Positions 12,901-24,494 of a DNA stretch of 64,000 nt are shown in pieces. The DNA comes from Saccharina japonica (Eukaryota > Sar > Phaeophyceae > Laminariales > Laminariaceae), in assembly GCA_008828725.1 (NCBI GenBank), contig MEHQ01001678.1, positions 1 to 64,000 of the forward strand, in the 5' to 3' direction. Every line of letters begins with the position of its first letter. Position 1 is the first letter of the stretch. Below the pieces are notes generated by a model, which was given only the letters and a program-made list of their open reading frames with translations, had not been told where the DNA came from and made no database searches. The position numbers and the translations under genes are program-made.

Positions 12901-15900
12901 TCTCAGTGTATCTGGATTGCTGGCGTGTGTATGTTGTGTCTTTCGTATACACAGTATGATAGTACGATGACATGAAATGGAGTTCTCTATTTTCTTTGCT
13001 GCGTTACAATGCGGTATGTATGCGTGGTGGTTTTGTGATGACCACAGAGAGAGATTTTATCATATCTCTCAGGATGAAAAATCGGCACGGACACTGGGTG
13101 CGCTGGATCTCGACGGGTAGAAAGAACGGCTTATTGCGAAGAACACACAACATAACATACCTGGTGTACGTACCTGGCGTGTAGGAGTAAGATGCCGGTA
13201 CTACAGCAGTAGCTTTTCAGAAATGGTGGAAGCTACGGTAGCAATACTTTGTACCGGGTACCAGGTATCCGGTAGTAGTACGCCCGTTCCGTGGAGTTCA
13301 TAAACCGTGGAAGGCGGTCGCGTGCGCCTCGACGACAGGAGTTGACCCTGATGTCGCCTCACGGGTGTTGGAATTGCCGCGCGCCTGGCACCGCCGTTTC
13401 CTTCACGAGCTATGTTATGAATATGCGCCCGAAACGACATCCGAAAATAGTTCGAGGTACCTGGTGTAATACATACATAGATGAGTCGCCCGACTTTGTC
13501 ACCAGCTCGCAGCGAGAAGATAGTGGCAATTTTGAGAGGTTTTGCCGTTGACAAGAGTGTTGGTGGGCAAGCAGAACGAAGATGCCGGTTTATAGTTGTG
13601 CCAGTCCTCTCGCGTACCCAACGCCGACAGCTAAGGTAGTGCCACAAACATGTAAATCGTAATACAGAAATTGAGTTGCGTGTTGTGTGCCATATCTACT
13701 ACTTGTATTGCTTATAATAGTCGGCCCGCTTGGTGTCGGTTGGCGACCAATGGACGGACGAACGGACACAACAGTCGCAGCGGCATGTAACGGCATCACG
13801 AACCACGCTAACGCGCACAGCCGACGCGCCATTTTCAACTTCGAACTTTGCACGCCCTTGATAAAGTACGCCGTTTTTTTGTCGAACCATATGATAACCA
13901 TTCGTATACTATTAATGTACACCTGGTATTACTTTAAGGACTCTGGACAGGAAGGACCGTTTTGTTTTGATATTGATACCACAACGCTCCTTAAATTTGT
14001 GCACAGAGTGGTATTATACGTAGGTGTGGTGAGATTGAAGAGCAACCGCGCCCGAGATTTTTGCCATGGGCCATGAGCAATTACGTTCTCAACAAATACT
14101 CGGAGCTGTCACCCCCTTTCCACCTTTTGATGACGGACGATGTGACCGCAGAGTTATTAGACACCCACCGCGTGACGCCGCAAACACTAAACTCAATGTT
14201 TTGTCTGCTGACGGCGTTTCCGCTCCCCCTGGCGACAGGTGAAGGGCATTATCTACCCCCCTCCTGATATTCGAGCGATCGTGGACAAAACCGCTCGGTT
14301 CGTGGCGAAGAACGGGAAGAGCTTCGAGGAGCGCATCCAGGCCAGCGAGGAGGGCAAGAGCGCCAAGTTCAACTTCATGCGCCCCCACGACCCGTACTAC
14401 GCGTACTACGAGTTCAAGATCAGGGACTTCGAAGAGAATGGCGACAAGCCTAAGCCGGTGAGCGGACTAATATGGTGTATGCTACGCGTAGCGTGTATAC
14501 CGCTGGAGAAAGTACTGACTGGCTGCTGCTGTGTTGGTATGTATGCTGCTGGAAAAAGTGCTGACTGGCTGCTGCTGCTGTGTAGCCCCCTGCTACATAC
14601 AGTACAGGACAGCTAATAATGAACAGGAAAACTGGCCCAGGCTGGATTTCTTATTTACAGGGGGTGGTTTCTACACTTGTTTAAAGATAATGGCTCTTGA
14701 TTATTATTATTTGTTTCCCCTAAATGTCAGCCTGGCTTTCTTATTAGGTTTCCTGTACTGTACTGCGATAGTGTAGGCTATCCTGGTAGTGGTGGTACTT
14801 GCGTGCTCGCACTGTTTCAGTACTAGCAGCGGTAGTGGTGGTAGTAGTAAGCAGCAGCAGCAGTAGCAGCAGCAGCGGTAGCAATAGGAATTGTTGTTCT
14901 TCTCGCATGAACTCATGTAAAACTGTCAAATTGTCATGTTCTAGTCCGTACGAGTAGCCACAACACAGGCACCGCCGTGTTTTTGGGCTTTCGACGATTC
15001 TCGTCGCCTCCTTGCCGTACCGGTAGCCAGTACTACTGTAGTAACATTAATATGCTACTATTAATATGCTACTTTTAATATGTGATACGGGGGACCATAG
15101 TAAATAGGCCCTACGGCACACACAGAAACCTACCACTCTGTCCCGAAGTATAATCACCGTTTTTATTGAATAATAATGTATAAAAGGTGCTTATATTTAC
15201 GGACATAGTGGTATACATTTACCTTATTTGCTAACAATATTTGGTTCTATTTACTCTGCTCCCCCATAATATTATACCTGGTATATATAATATGTCGTTT
15301 TGAAACCTGAAGCATTCGCGATATGGCAACGTGTACGTACGCGTGTTCGGTGTTTATCGACAACCCCAACAAACCGCAGGCCCCAGCTAAGCCGGTGGCC
15401 GCGGAGGAGGGGGAGGGAGAGGGAGGGGATGGAGCAGGGGGCGAGGATGGGGCGGCAGCGGGCGGGAAAACCGACAAGAAGTCGGCGCCGACGTCGGTCT
15501 CCCGAAAGGTAAGCGGTTAGGCAGTATTACGAAACGTACGCGGTTACGCCGCATTGTTTGTTTTTGTTATATTAATAGCAGTATGATATGAAAGATGCAC
15601 AACGTCACCCATCGACATAGTTCGAGCTTTGTTGTTTGTGTTTTATGGCGGACGTCACCCGCCGACATAATTTGAGCCTTGTTGTTTGTGTTTTATTGCG
15701 GATGTTTGTGTTGTCGGGGTTTGCAAAGAGCCCGGGGGGGCATGGCGGTATGTATGCGGTATGCCCACCGTACGTTAGAGATTCAGTATGGTTATTATTT
15801 CTGCCGCTGATGCCGCCAGGCGTCGTTACCCCCCGAAAAAGTATCTCCGCTGCGAACCAAACCGACTATTTTTCAAGTTGCTTTCTGGTTCCCGTTTCCC

Positions 15901-18900
15901 CCCCCTCAAAGCATCTCTGCTGCGAACCAAGCCAACGATTTTTTTTTTACTGAGTTTATTTCTGGTTTATTTTGTCGCAGGCGGTGATGGCGCCCATCGC
16001 TAAGGCCGCCAAATCTCTGAACAAGTCCACGCCGCCCAGGACGTTCGAGTTCAGCGTGGGACACCCCATCGGGCTCACAGCGCTCGACGTCGACCTCATC
16101 AAGGTGGGTATTGAGATGGCTGTTGGGGGTGTTGAGATGGGTGTTGAGGGTGTTGGGGGTGTTGAAGTGGGTGTTGGGAGTGTTGAGAGTGTTGAGGGTG
16201 TTGGGGATGTTGAGGGTGTTGGGGGTGTTGAGGGTGTTGAGGTGGGTGTTGGGGGTGTTGAGGTGGGTGTGGGGAGTGTTGAGGGTGTTGAGTTGGGTGT
16301 TGGGGGTGTTGAGGTGGATGTCGGGAGTGTTAGGAGTGTTGAGGGTGTTGACGTGGGTGTTGAGGGTGTTGAGTCGGGTGTTGGGAGTGTCGAGGGTGTT
16401 GGGATGTTGAGGTGGGTGTTCAGGGTGTTGGGAGTGTTGGGAGTGTTGAGGGTGTTGAGGTGGGTTTTAAGGGTGTTGAGTCGGGTGTTGGGAGTGTCGA
16501 GGGTGTTGAGTTGGATGTTGGTGGTGTTGAGGTGGGTGTTGGGAGTGTTGAGGTGGGTGTTGGGGATGTTGGGAGTGTTGGCGTGGGTGTTGGGGGGTGT
16601 TGAGGGTGTTGAGTTGGGTGTTGGGAGTGTTGAGGGTGTTAGGGGTGTTGACGTGGGTGTTGGGAGTGTTGAGGATGTTGAGGGTGTTGGGGAGTGTTGG
16701 GAGTGTTGAGGGTGTTGGAGGCATTGAGGTGGGTGTTGAGGGTGTTGGGGGTGTTGGCGTGGGTGTTGTGGGTGTTGCGATGCAGTAGCTGGCCGGTTGT
16801 CGTTTATTCGCACGGCACGCTGCCACAAACTGTTTTTTCGGTACGTGCATACCCCCGTGGCCCTCTATCTGGCCAGATGGAATTCTCCCTCCAGGGGTTT
16901 GTACTAATTTCGTACACCTTCCCCGCCCCCCCCTGCCTACTACGACCATGCATGACATACGTACACCCCCCCTCACCTCACCTAACCCCCGTACTTGTGT
17001 TTGCCTCTTCGGACCCTCCTCTCCCTTTTGCGGTGCAATGCGGCGCAATGCAGCTGACCGCCCAGTTCACGGCGGTCGGCGGACGCAATTTTCTGTCGGA
17101 GCTGGCTCGGCGGGAAGCTAAGAACGAACAGTTTCAGTTCCTGAAGCACACGCACGCGCTCTTCAGTTACTTCACCAGGTGCGGCGATTTGTCCTCCTCG
17201 CCTTTGAGCTTCATGAGTACGTAGCTACCTGAGTATGTAGACCGGTGTGGGGTGGAGTGTAAGTAGTGCGGCTGACTGGAATGAGGAGGGGACGGAGGAG
17301 AAACGTTGGGATGAGTTGCTGTCAGGGTGGTTCCTGGCGTTGCGCAGGCATTATTTTTGGGGAGCTCGGGCAGATAGCTCGAGCAGATAGTCAGATAGTT
17401 TGGGAGGTCTTATTAATGGTGACGTAGTGATAGCACTTTGTCGATCGACCCCGCGGAGGGTAGACGGTAGACGGTAGAGCTGGGGTTAAAAATCCTTCCC
17501 ATTGCACAACAGCTTGTTGTTTATTCTGTGTTGGCTCGATGCGCGGCGCAGCACAACAAGCCACGTGGGGGACCCTACCACCCTACCTCCGAATGCTCTC
17601 CCTTCCCGAATGCTGCATATAAAACTCATCGTTCGCGCGATGGAAGTGTCCCACACAGCTTGCAAAGACGAGTTTCGACGAAATCCTCGATCTTTACAGC
17701 TGTTGACAAAAAAATCATAAATATTGTGGTTCGTCTGTAGCGAGGCAAGGCGGTGGTAGGTGTTGGGGCGCGTTTTTGCTTGAGGCAGTTGTCGTCCACG
17801 GCTCGCCCACGCAAAGGGACGAATGCTGAGCACATCACTGCAGGCGGCTCCCATCGACACACGATTGAGCTTCCCGCCTGCTGTCTACGCGCTGTTCTGC
17901 ACCGGTATACAAAGGTAGTGACGGCCTCATATCGTGTCTAATCGTCACGCTCGACTTAGCGTACTCTATAGGTTGATGTTGCCGATTTAGTTGATCCCTG
18001 GAATCACATTTACCCTCCCCACGCACGCTAACCACTACCGGTATGTTTAACCAGTATTTTATCGGTGGAAATTCGGTGATAGTAAGCTGTATTTTTCCAA
18101 TCCGCTGAAGCATAAATACATGAAGACTAATAAAAAACGGCACCACCCCTCCCCGCCCCTGACCCCGCCCCGCCCCCCCCTCTTAACAACCGCCTTCAAC
18201 CAACTGGACATACCCACGAACCGAACAACAACAACAACAACAGCCTTGTGGACGCGTACACTAAAGTCCTCCAGCCTACGGCGGCGCAGCGGACGTACGT
18301 GGAGTCCGGGCGAGATCGGCAGCAAACGCTGGAGCGCTGCGTGCACCGCTGGGAGTTCGACCGCGAGAAGAAGGCCAAGAAAGAGGCCACGCTGGCGGCT
18401 GCGGACGCGGATAGGGTGGCGTTTCGATCGATCGACTGGCACGACTTCGTCGTCGTCGAGGTAACGCTGACAGTTCACATTTGCTTTGTACCTTCAAATC
18501 CCCCCCCCCCCTCATCTTCTTTCCGAAACTACAGTAGCACGTCCTTTCTTGGGTTTCTATTTGTGATATGGAGGCTTAGGGGGGAGAGGGGGGGGCAGGG
18601 CAGGGCGACGAACGAACAAACAAGCGGCGGCTGGGCCGACAGAGTAGTGGTGGCTCCGTATATGCTTGGTATGTTGTCCACGGCCTTCGTCGATGGGCCG
18701 CTTAAAAACTTGAGACGTGGCACTTGAGACATGAGAACGCCGTACGTTTCTGTGTCGCCCCTGGAGAAACCGTATTTAGTCAACCCGTGTGCACCCCTTA
18801 AGCTTCGTTTCGGAGACGAATTTGTTGGAATTGGAGGTTGAGTTTTTCTGGAGCTGGTTTTGTTTTTTGGCGTCTCACGAGCGCGTTATCGCAAGCGCAT

Positions 18901-21900
18901 CCGGAGCAATGTCCCCCGTGGCTATATATTTGTAACCTGGCCGAGTTACCATTCACCTCACTCAGCCTACTCAACTCTCGCTCAACCCTGTTTGTTGCTC
19001 AACTCTGTAGCTTGCTCTCGCGAGCGCATTATCGCAAGCGCATCCGGAGCAATATCCCCCGTGGCTACATATAACCTGGCCGAGTTACCATTCACCTCAC
19101 TCAGCTTACTCCACTCTCGCTCAACCCTGTCCCTTGCTCAACTCTGTAGCTTGCTCAACTCTGTAGCTTGCTCAACTGTGTCGCTTGTCCTCTGGCGCGG
19201 CTTTCTCGTTTGCTCTCTCACTCTCCACCTTGCTCTATCCCCCTCCCCGCTGATGTGCTGCTCTCTCTTGGTCTCTGTTCGGTGTCACTATGTCGGTAGA
19301 CGATCGAGTTCCCAGACGACGAGCTGGTGGAGCCTCTGGAGGGTCTGGACATCGCCGAGGACGGAATAGACCTGCCGCCGCCCCCAGCTCCCGAGCCGGA
19401 GGTGGAACTGGACCCCATCAAGCCCAACCTCCTGGTGACCACTTGTCTGTCTTACTTTTCTCGCATCATGTAGATCATCGATTGCGTGTGTGGTGGTTGG
19501 TCCACGACATACAGCAGTACCTGCTGCAAGACGGCGAACGGCTGAAATCATACTACAGACTAGAAGCTGACTACAGACTAGAAGCTGATACTAAAGACTA
19601 GAAGCTGATGCTGTAGACTAGAAGCTGATACTATAGACTAGACGAGAAAACCGGTACATTCGTTCGACAACACCAAAACCCAGACACCTTGTGAGACCAT
19701 CGCCATCTAGCCTCTCGCTCCTGTTCGTATACTTTCCTATTTTTTTTCGTTTTCGCTTTTTGCTTCTTTCCTTTTATCTAATAATGTCCTACAATTACTA
19801 TCGTTTTTTGCTTCTTTTTTTCTTAGGCTTTTCTCTTGTGTAGTTTCGTAGCTTGTCGAACTTTCCTCTTCTTATGCCCCCACCCCCCTCCCTCCCTCCC
19901 CCCCCGGTGCAAAACGTGTTTATCGGAATGACTGCGTATGGTGTCGATACATGATGATATATGATGATACACATATCCTCGATCTCACAGCTGTGTTTTT
20001 TTTTTTAAATTATTATACGCAGCCGGAAGCGGAGGATGAGGATGAGGATGACGACGAGGATATGGACATGGAAACGGACGACAGCGACCAGGAGAACGAC
20101 GAGGAGGAGCCGCCGCCCCTCCCTCCCGGCCCGCCACCGCCTCCTCAGCACGGAGAGGTACTGCACCGCACTGTAAAGCGCAAACTTATATTGTCACAAC
20201 TCTATTTGTGGTACACCTCGTACTTGGTATACCTGGTATCAGTACCTTTTTGTGTTTCTGCTGTTTATACTAAATATGCCGTGGGATTGGCGATCATCCT
20301 GGCACCCTGATTGAGTTTCATTTGGCTGTTTTTCCCTGTGTAATGTGTAACTGCGTGTGGCTCCTTGTGCTTATTTTGTGACGACGGGCTAGAATAGTAC
20401 CTTTTCTTGACCACGGGCTAGTTGAGTACCTTTTCTTGACCACGCGCTAGATTCGTAGTTTTCTTGACCACGGGCAAGTTGAGTACCTTTTCTTGACCAC
20501 GGGCTAAAGTAGTACCTTTTCGTGACCACGGGCTAGAATAGTACGGGCTAGAATAGTACCTTTTCTTGGCCATGGTCTAGATTATTAAATTGTACCTTTT
20601 TGTGACCACGGGCTAGTTGAGTACCTTTTCTTGACCACGGGCTAAATTCGTACCGTGTCTTGACCTCGGGCTAGATTAGTACTTTTTCGTGACCACGAGC
20701 TACTGTAGATTATTAAATAGTATCTTTTCGTGGCCACGGGCTAGAAAAAAAATCGTTTTCGTCACCACGGGCTAGTTGAGCAAATTTTCGTTACCATGGG
20801 ATAGTTAAGTACCTTTTCTTGACCATCGGCTAGATTGGTACCTTTTCGTGATCACGGGCTAGATTTGCTCACTACAGCAGTACAGCAGTATGGCAATGAG
20901 CAATGAGCTAATGCCAGCTGAACAGCAACAACAGCCGTCGCTGGATTATACGCTGGGATGGTCCAATCAATAATATTTATCACTTGGGGTGACGTATGGT
21001 TTAGCTTCATGGTGTTGTTGGCCGTTTGTTGGTCGTTTGTGTGATATGAATAGTGTTGCTTGCAGCTGGTTGCTTGGTGTTGCTGTTGTTGTTGTTCTTA
21101 TACCAGGTACTGTATATACCGGGTATGGTTTTGCATGCGGGGGTTCGCGCGTGTGGCTTTACATCTCTCAGTCAGTCCTTGCTTCACACACTTATGTACT
21201 GATTAGTTGTATGGTATCTATCTCTGTACGTCGTTCTACTCGTCATAATCTATCATAGCACTACTGTATCGATAGTTAACACTGTACGCAGTTGCAACCC
21301 TCCGGAGGGTCTATAATACTAGTATGTTCGACGTAATCGTAGGTACCGGTAAACAGCTATTAACCGCGTCTATACTATATACCTCAGGATGCCGCGTCTA
21401 TACTACACCAAGTATACTAACAAACAGATCACGCATACGTTGCAAACCGCAAATAGCCGCCACCCCCCCCAAATATTGAAGGGGTGTCTCTGTTAGGAGT
21501 AGGAACGGTACTCCGTCTTTCATAAGGGACGCGTGGTCAATGGTCAAATGACTCTTAAGGCAAGCAACAAACAAGTACCCCCCCCCCCCCTTCCCCCCCC
21601 CCATCTTTTTTTTTTTTTTTTTTTTTCNNNNNNNNNNNCCCCCCCCCGCCTCCAGGACGACGAGATCAACGTCGTCACCGACTACAAGCCCGGCGTGGCC
21701 ACAGGCGCCACCAGAGCCCTCCCAAGCATGGTCATCGATCCCATCACCGGTCAGACGGTCGCGGCCTCCGACCTGTCCGACCACATGCGCATTCAGCTCA
21801 TGGACCCAAAGTGGAGGGAGGAGCAGGCGAGAGCAGCGGCGAAGCAGAAGGACACGGCGCTGGCCGAGGGGGATTCCATCGCGGCGTCGCTCAAGTCCTT

Positions 21901-24494
21901 AGCGAGGAAGCGCGGGGATATTTTCGGGTCTGCGGAGGTGAGCCAGCCGTCTCCTCTGTCTGTCTGTCTGTCTGTCTGTTTTTCCAAATTGTTTTTTTTT
22001 TTTTTTTTCGTTGAAACGGGCCCTAAGCTATAGAGCCCCTCAAGTGACCATCCTTAGAAAAAACATGGTGCACCTCTCTCTACCGTAGCATGCGTCTGTG
22101 GAGGATACTATTACGGGGGACCATAGTAAAGAGGACCAAACATTGTTACTAAAAATAGCGAAATATATAGGTTTTTGTGTATACCGTAGGCCCTCTTTAC
22201 TATAGTCTCCCGTGATACAAAGAAAAACCCCCACGGCTCGAGTAAAAAAATGAAAGATGTATACGATATAGCAACACAAGAACGAAACTTGGACAGATTT
22301 TGAGTTACTTCGTGACCCATTCAGAACTGAAAAAAAAAAACATCCCCCAGTAATTCCAAGTAGTTTGTCCCCAAGTTCGTGGGACTACTGTACGTAGTTC
22401 TTAGGGGGGGAAAGAGCCTTTGATAAGTCATCTAGAAAAAGTTTCAGCCAAAAAAAGGTATACCTCTACCAGTATAGCCAAAAAACGGTATACCTTTTGT
22501 ACCTCTACCTCTTATCTTGGTACGTACGACGAGTAGTCTGTATTTCGTAAAAGAGTCTGCATTGGTACTGTTTGTACGTTGTTTTTTCTTCACATACGTG
22601 CGTGCGTACCAATCTGAACGGAAATGTAGGCACCGTGGTTGAAGCATTTGTGTGATTGCGAAACGGTCGTTAGATTTTCCGCGCAGAGTACATATATATG
22701 TACAGTAGTCTAAATATAGCGCATCTATACCCCCCCCCCGCACATCCATGTGGTGCTATACTGCTATATACATACATTGATTGCCTATTTTATGCATACC
22801 TATATATCAAGGAGATGGTCACACTGCTGTAAAATACGTCGTACAGCCTTGCTTTTAGCAGGCGTGCTTCTGTCACCGTGGTTCAAGCATTTGTGTGATT
22901 GCGAAACGGTCGTTAGATTTTCCGCGCAGAGTACATATATATGTACAGTAGTCTATATAGTGCATCTATACATCCATAGACTACCCCCCCCCCCCCCCCC
23001 CACCCACCCCTCTTCTTTTCTAGCCGTTTTTATATTATAATTAATTACTTGCACATCCATGTGCTGCTATGCTGCTATATACATACATTGATTGTCTATT
23101 TTATGCATACCTATATATCAAGGAGATGGTCACACTGCTGTAAAATACGTCGTACAGCCTTGCTTTTAGCAGGCGTGCTTCTGTCGTTTTTATTTTTCGT
23201 CTTTGGACAGTGATAAGTTTGAAGTTTGGCGTCGTTTGCTGGTCTGCGGATTGCCCTTGAAGGCCGACTCTTGGCCGAAACGTACTCATATCATAGTGGT
23301 GGTAGGGGTGATGGTGATGGTGGTGTCGGTGGTAGCGGCGGTGATTGCGGTGTTGTTGTGTTTGTGGTTAAGGTGTGGGAGAGGGGCGATGAGTTTGGTG
23401 GACGTTGCAGCGGCGATGATTTTGGTGGTGGCGGTAGTGGTGGTGGTGGTGGTGGTGGTGGTGGTGATGGGGGTGGCGGTGGCAGTGATCGCAGCGGTGA
23501 GGCTGTTGGTGTTAGTGTTGGTGGCGGCAGTGGGGGGTGTACTCACGAGCCGCATGTCGTGCATGGCCGTAGTCGTATGGCCATAGACCCTCGCATCCTT
23601 ATATGGTGTGTGTGGGGGGGGGGGGGGGGTCCTCATGTCGTGCACGGCCGTAGTCATATGACCATAGACCCTCGCATCCCTACAATGCCGGGACGAAGCT
23701 GCACTGGTGGTGGTGGGGTAAGGACGTAAGGTGCCTGGCGGTGGTGGTGGTGGGACAACGACGTCGGGTGGCAGGCGGTGGTTGGACGCCGTGGATAATT
23801 ACAGTAGTACTCAATTTCCCCATTCGCTACAAGAAATCTGATGAGTGAAATCCAGCCAAACCAAGCGACGTCAGGGTCAAAATCACTGCCAAACCAAACC
23901 CCCTGGAATCTGTCGGATATTGAAAACACCCTTCATTCACCCCTCGTGTATAAAAATATACAAAAAGAGATTGTCACACATCTTGCACAATCAGACCTTG
24001 CTGCCTGCCTCCTCATCACTAACCCCCCCCCCCCNCCCCCCCCCCCCCCTCCCTCCCCGGCCCCCGCCCCCAAACAAAAACGAAAACGAACATACGAAAA
24101 CCGGCCCTCCGCGGAACAGGACGAAGAGCAGCAGCTGCTCAACGAATCGAATGCACGCAAGAAGCGCAAGGAGGAGGTGACCCGTGTCATGTGGGACGGC
24201 AACATCGCCACTGCCACGGCGGCGCGCCAAGCCGCCCTGCAGAAGCAGATGAACACTCCAAGGTCGGCCGTGAGAACCGGCCCCGTGTCCAACATCGGTC
24301 CGCAGGTTCCGGGGAGGGGGGGGGTCAGGCGAGCGCCGCCCCCCCCCCTTCCTTCTGGAAACCCTCCCCTGCCGCCAGGATCGCCTCCGCCCCCGCCACC
24401 CCCGCCCGAGGAGGAGGAGGATGATGAGGATTATGGTGATATTCCTCCCCCCCCCCCCCCAACAGAAGGAATGCCTCCCCCACCTCCCCGGTAG
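8361..24494 (+). CDS. SF3A1: Splicing factor 3A subunit 1 (SURP-domain protein), ten exons
   Basis: SF3A1 is a U2 snRNP component needed for branch-site recognition and prespliceosome assembly in the nucleus. Exons are 8361-8540, 14239-14457, 15380-15508, 15981-16103, 17054-17178, 18244-18460, 19300-19434, 20023-20157, 21656-21937 and 24120-24494. All introns are GT..AG. All are phase 0 except the exon 5/6 junction (phase 2), and the frame stays open for about 639 residues to a TAG. An Ala/Gly/Glu-rich N-terminus (1-60) is followed by SURP1 (from about 61, with PHDPYYAYYEFK), an acidic Gly-rich linker, SURP2 (from about 218, with FLKHTHALFSYFT) and a PRP21-like helical segment ending in IDWHDFVVVE (322-331). 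Then come an acidic Glu/Asp stretch (377-421), a conserved DPITGQ / HMRIQLMDPKW block in exon 9, and a Pro-rich tail. The C-terminal ubiquitin-like domain of animal and plant SF3A1 is not seen, neither before the stop nor just downstream. Exon 1 and the exon 10 acceptor (next to a C-run with an N) are the least certain. Confidence 0.93.
9898..9948. repeat. (TTG)n microsatellite
   Basis: About 17 uninterrupted TTG triplets within SF3A1 intron 1. The poly-Cys frame it creates is a by-product. Confidence 0.9.
10234..10896 (-). other. Unidentified 220-codon open frame inside SF3A1 intron 1
   Basis: The frame is long for this AT/GC-balanced intron. It contains a hydrophilic first half (KHPECNEGESEEPTGK, Gln/Ser-rich) and a less biased second half (FVERRGRDGADTPGAF, DPFNVERFLISVDVYN). 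No domain or transposase signature is recognised. The last 40 codons come from two near-copies of a CTGTCTGAAGTGCTG repeat. It could be a transposon relic, a nested antisense gene, or chance. A second minus-strand open frame lies at 10963-11346. Confidence 0.2.
12520..12720. repeat. Dispersed repeat with interstitial telomere-like motifs, copy 1
   Basis: A 200 bp block with words such as GACTCTAGGTTGACTCGGCC (minus orientation) and a tail of GGGTTCGGGTTAAGG / TTAGGGTAAGGG motifs. An inverted, diverged copy lies at about 55540-55690. It sits in SF3A1 intron 1. Confidence 0.55.
14596..14766. mobile_element. MITE family B, copy 1
   Basis: An element of about 170 bp with ends AGTACAGGACAGCTAATAAT and TTATTAGGTTTCCTGTACTG. 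Inside are CAGGCTGGATTTCTTATTT and CAGCCTGGCTTTCTTATTAG. It matches the element at 44256-44454 in end and core sequence. It lies in SF3A1 intron 2 (14458-15379), just after exon 2. Confidence 0.65.
15085..15272. mobile_element. MITE family A, copy 2
   Basis: The left end GATACGGGGGACCATAGTAA and the right end GGTTCTATTTACTCTGCTCC are arranged as inverted repeats around an AT-rich core. It is longer than copy 1 and lies in SF3A1 intron 2. Confidence 0.6.
16108..16785. repeat. G-rich intronic minisatellite (GTTGAGGGTGTTGGGGGT-like)
   Basis: About 680 bp of SF3A1 intron 4 consists of GGGTGTTGAG / GGAGTGTTGAG units in higher-order combinations, beginning five bases after the exon 4 donor. The plus strand is almost free of C. 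Long open frames on both strands (repeating Val/Gly or Thr/Pro/Asn) arise only from the repeat. The transcribed (plus) strand is rich in GGG triplets, so the pre-mRNA could form G-quadruplexes; that is inference. Confidence 0.9.
18876..19150. repeat. Direct repeat of about 140 bp in SF3A1 intron 6
   Basis: The block starting GAGCGCGTTATCGCAAGCGC at about 18879 recurs at about 19021. Both copies continue through CCGGAGCAAT, CCCCCGTGGCTA and CCTGGCCGAGTTACC to an ACTCTGTAGCTTGCTC tail. They differ by a few substitutions and small deletions. Confidence 0.75.
19553..19643. repeat. Tandem repeat, 22 bp unit (GACTAGAAGCTGATACTA)
   Basis: Four to five units of a GACTAGAAGCTGA-containing repeat in SF3A1 intron 7. 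Confidence 0.8.
20385..20870. repeat. Intronic minisatellite, about 29-30 bp unit
   Basis: Roughly sixteen units of CTTGACCACGGGCTAG followed by TTGAGTACCTTTT fill most of SF3A1 intron 8 after exon 8. Units vary by substitution (TTGACC/GTGACC, GGGCTAG/GGGCTAA) and some carry a TTATTAAA insertion. There are no unique spacers, so it is a minisatellite, not a CRISPR array. Confidence 0.9.
22108..22216. mobile_element. MITE family A, copy 3
   Basis: A 109 bp element: TATTACGGGGGACCATAGTA at the left, ACTATAGTCTCCCGTGATA at the right, and the shared AAATATATAGGTTTTTGTGT core. It lies in SF3A1 intron 9, about 170 bases after the exon 9 donor. Confidence 0.75.
22632..23190. repeat. Tandem duplication, about 245-310 bp unit, SF3A1 intron 9
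   Basis: A unit beginning CACCGTGGTT(G/C)AAGCATT and running through GATTGCGAAACGGTCG and AGCAGGCGTGCTTCTGTC occurs at about 22632-22875 and again from 22876. The second copy carries an extra C-rich insert (about 22985-23050). Identity is high, so the duplication is recent. Confidence 0.85.
23540..23690. repeat. Dispersed GGTCATACGACTACGGCC-type repeat, SF3A1 intron 9
   Basis: Two minus-oriented copies of the motif (as GGCCGTAGTC.TATGACCATA) lie about 70 bp apart, separated by a G-run. The same motif recurs at about 27192, 28079, 30765, 37110, 51865, 54055 and 54220, often followed by GACATGAGTAC and a C-run. Confidence 0.7.

Larger units (their letters stand above)
8541..14238 (+). other. 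SF3A1 intron 1 (5.7 kb)
   Basis: The largest intron of the gene. It holds a poly-T-ended dispersed repeat (about 8592-8680), a TTG triplet array (9898-9948), a minus-strand open frame of unknown meaning (10234-10896), and a block with telomere-like GGGTTAAGGTTAGGG words (about 12520-12720). No exon belonging to SF3A1 is recognised inside. Confidence 0.6.

Noticed and set aside
15956..16828. 290-residue minus-strand frame rich in Thr, Pro and Asn
   Set aside because: Opposite strand of the G-rich minisatellite in SF3A1 intron 4.
20385..20870. CRISPR-like look of regularly spaced repeats
   Set aside because: Units are contiguous and degenerate without unique spacers; the context is a eukaryotic intron.
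23203..23729. Gly/Val-rich frames in SF3A1 intron 9
   Set aside because: They come from a GGTGGTGGT-type simple sequence.
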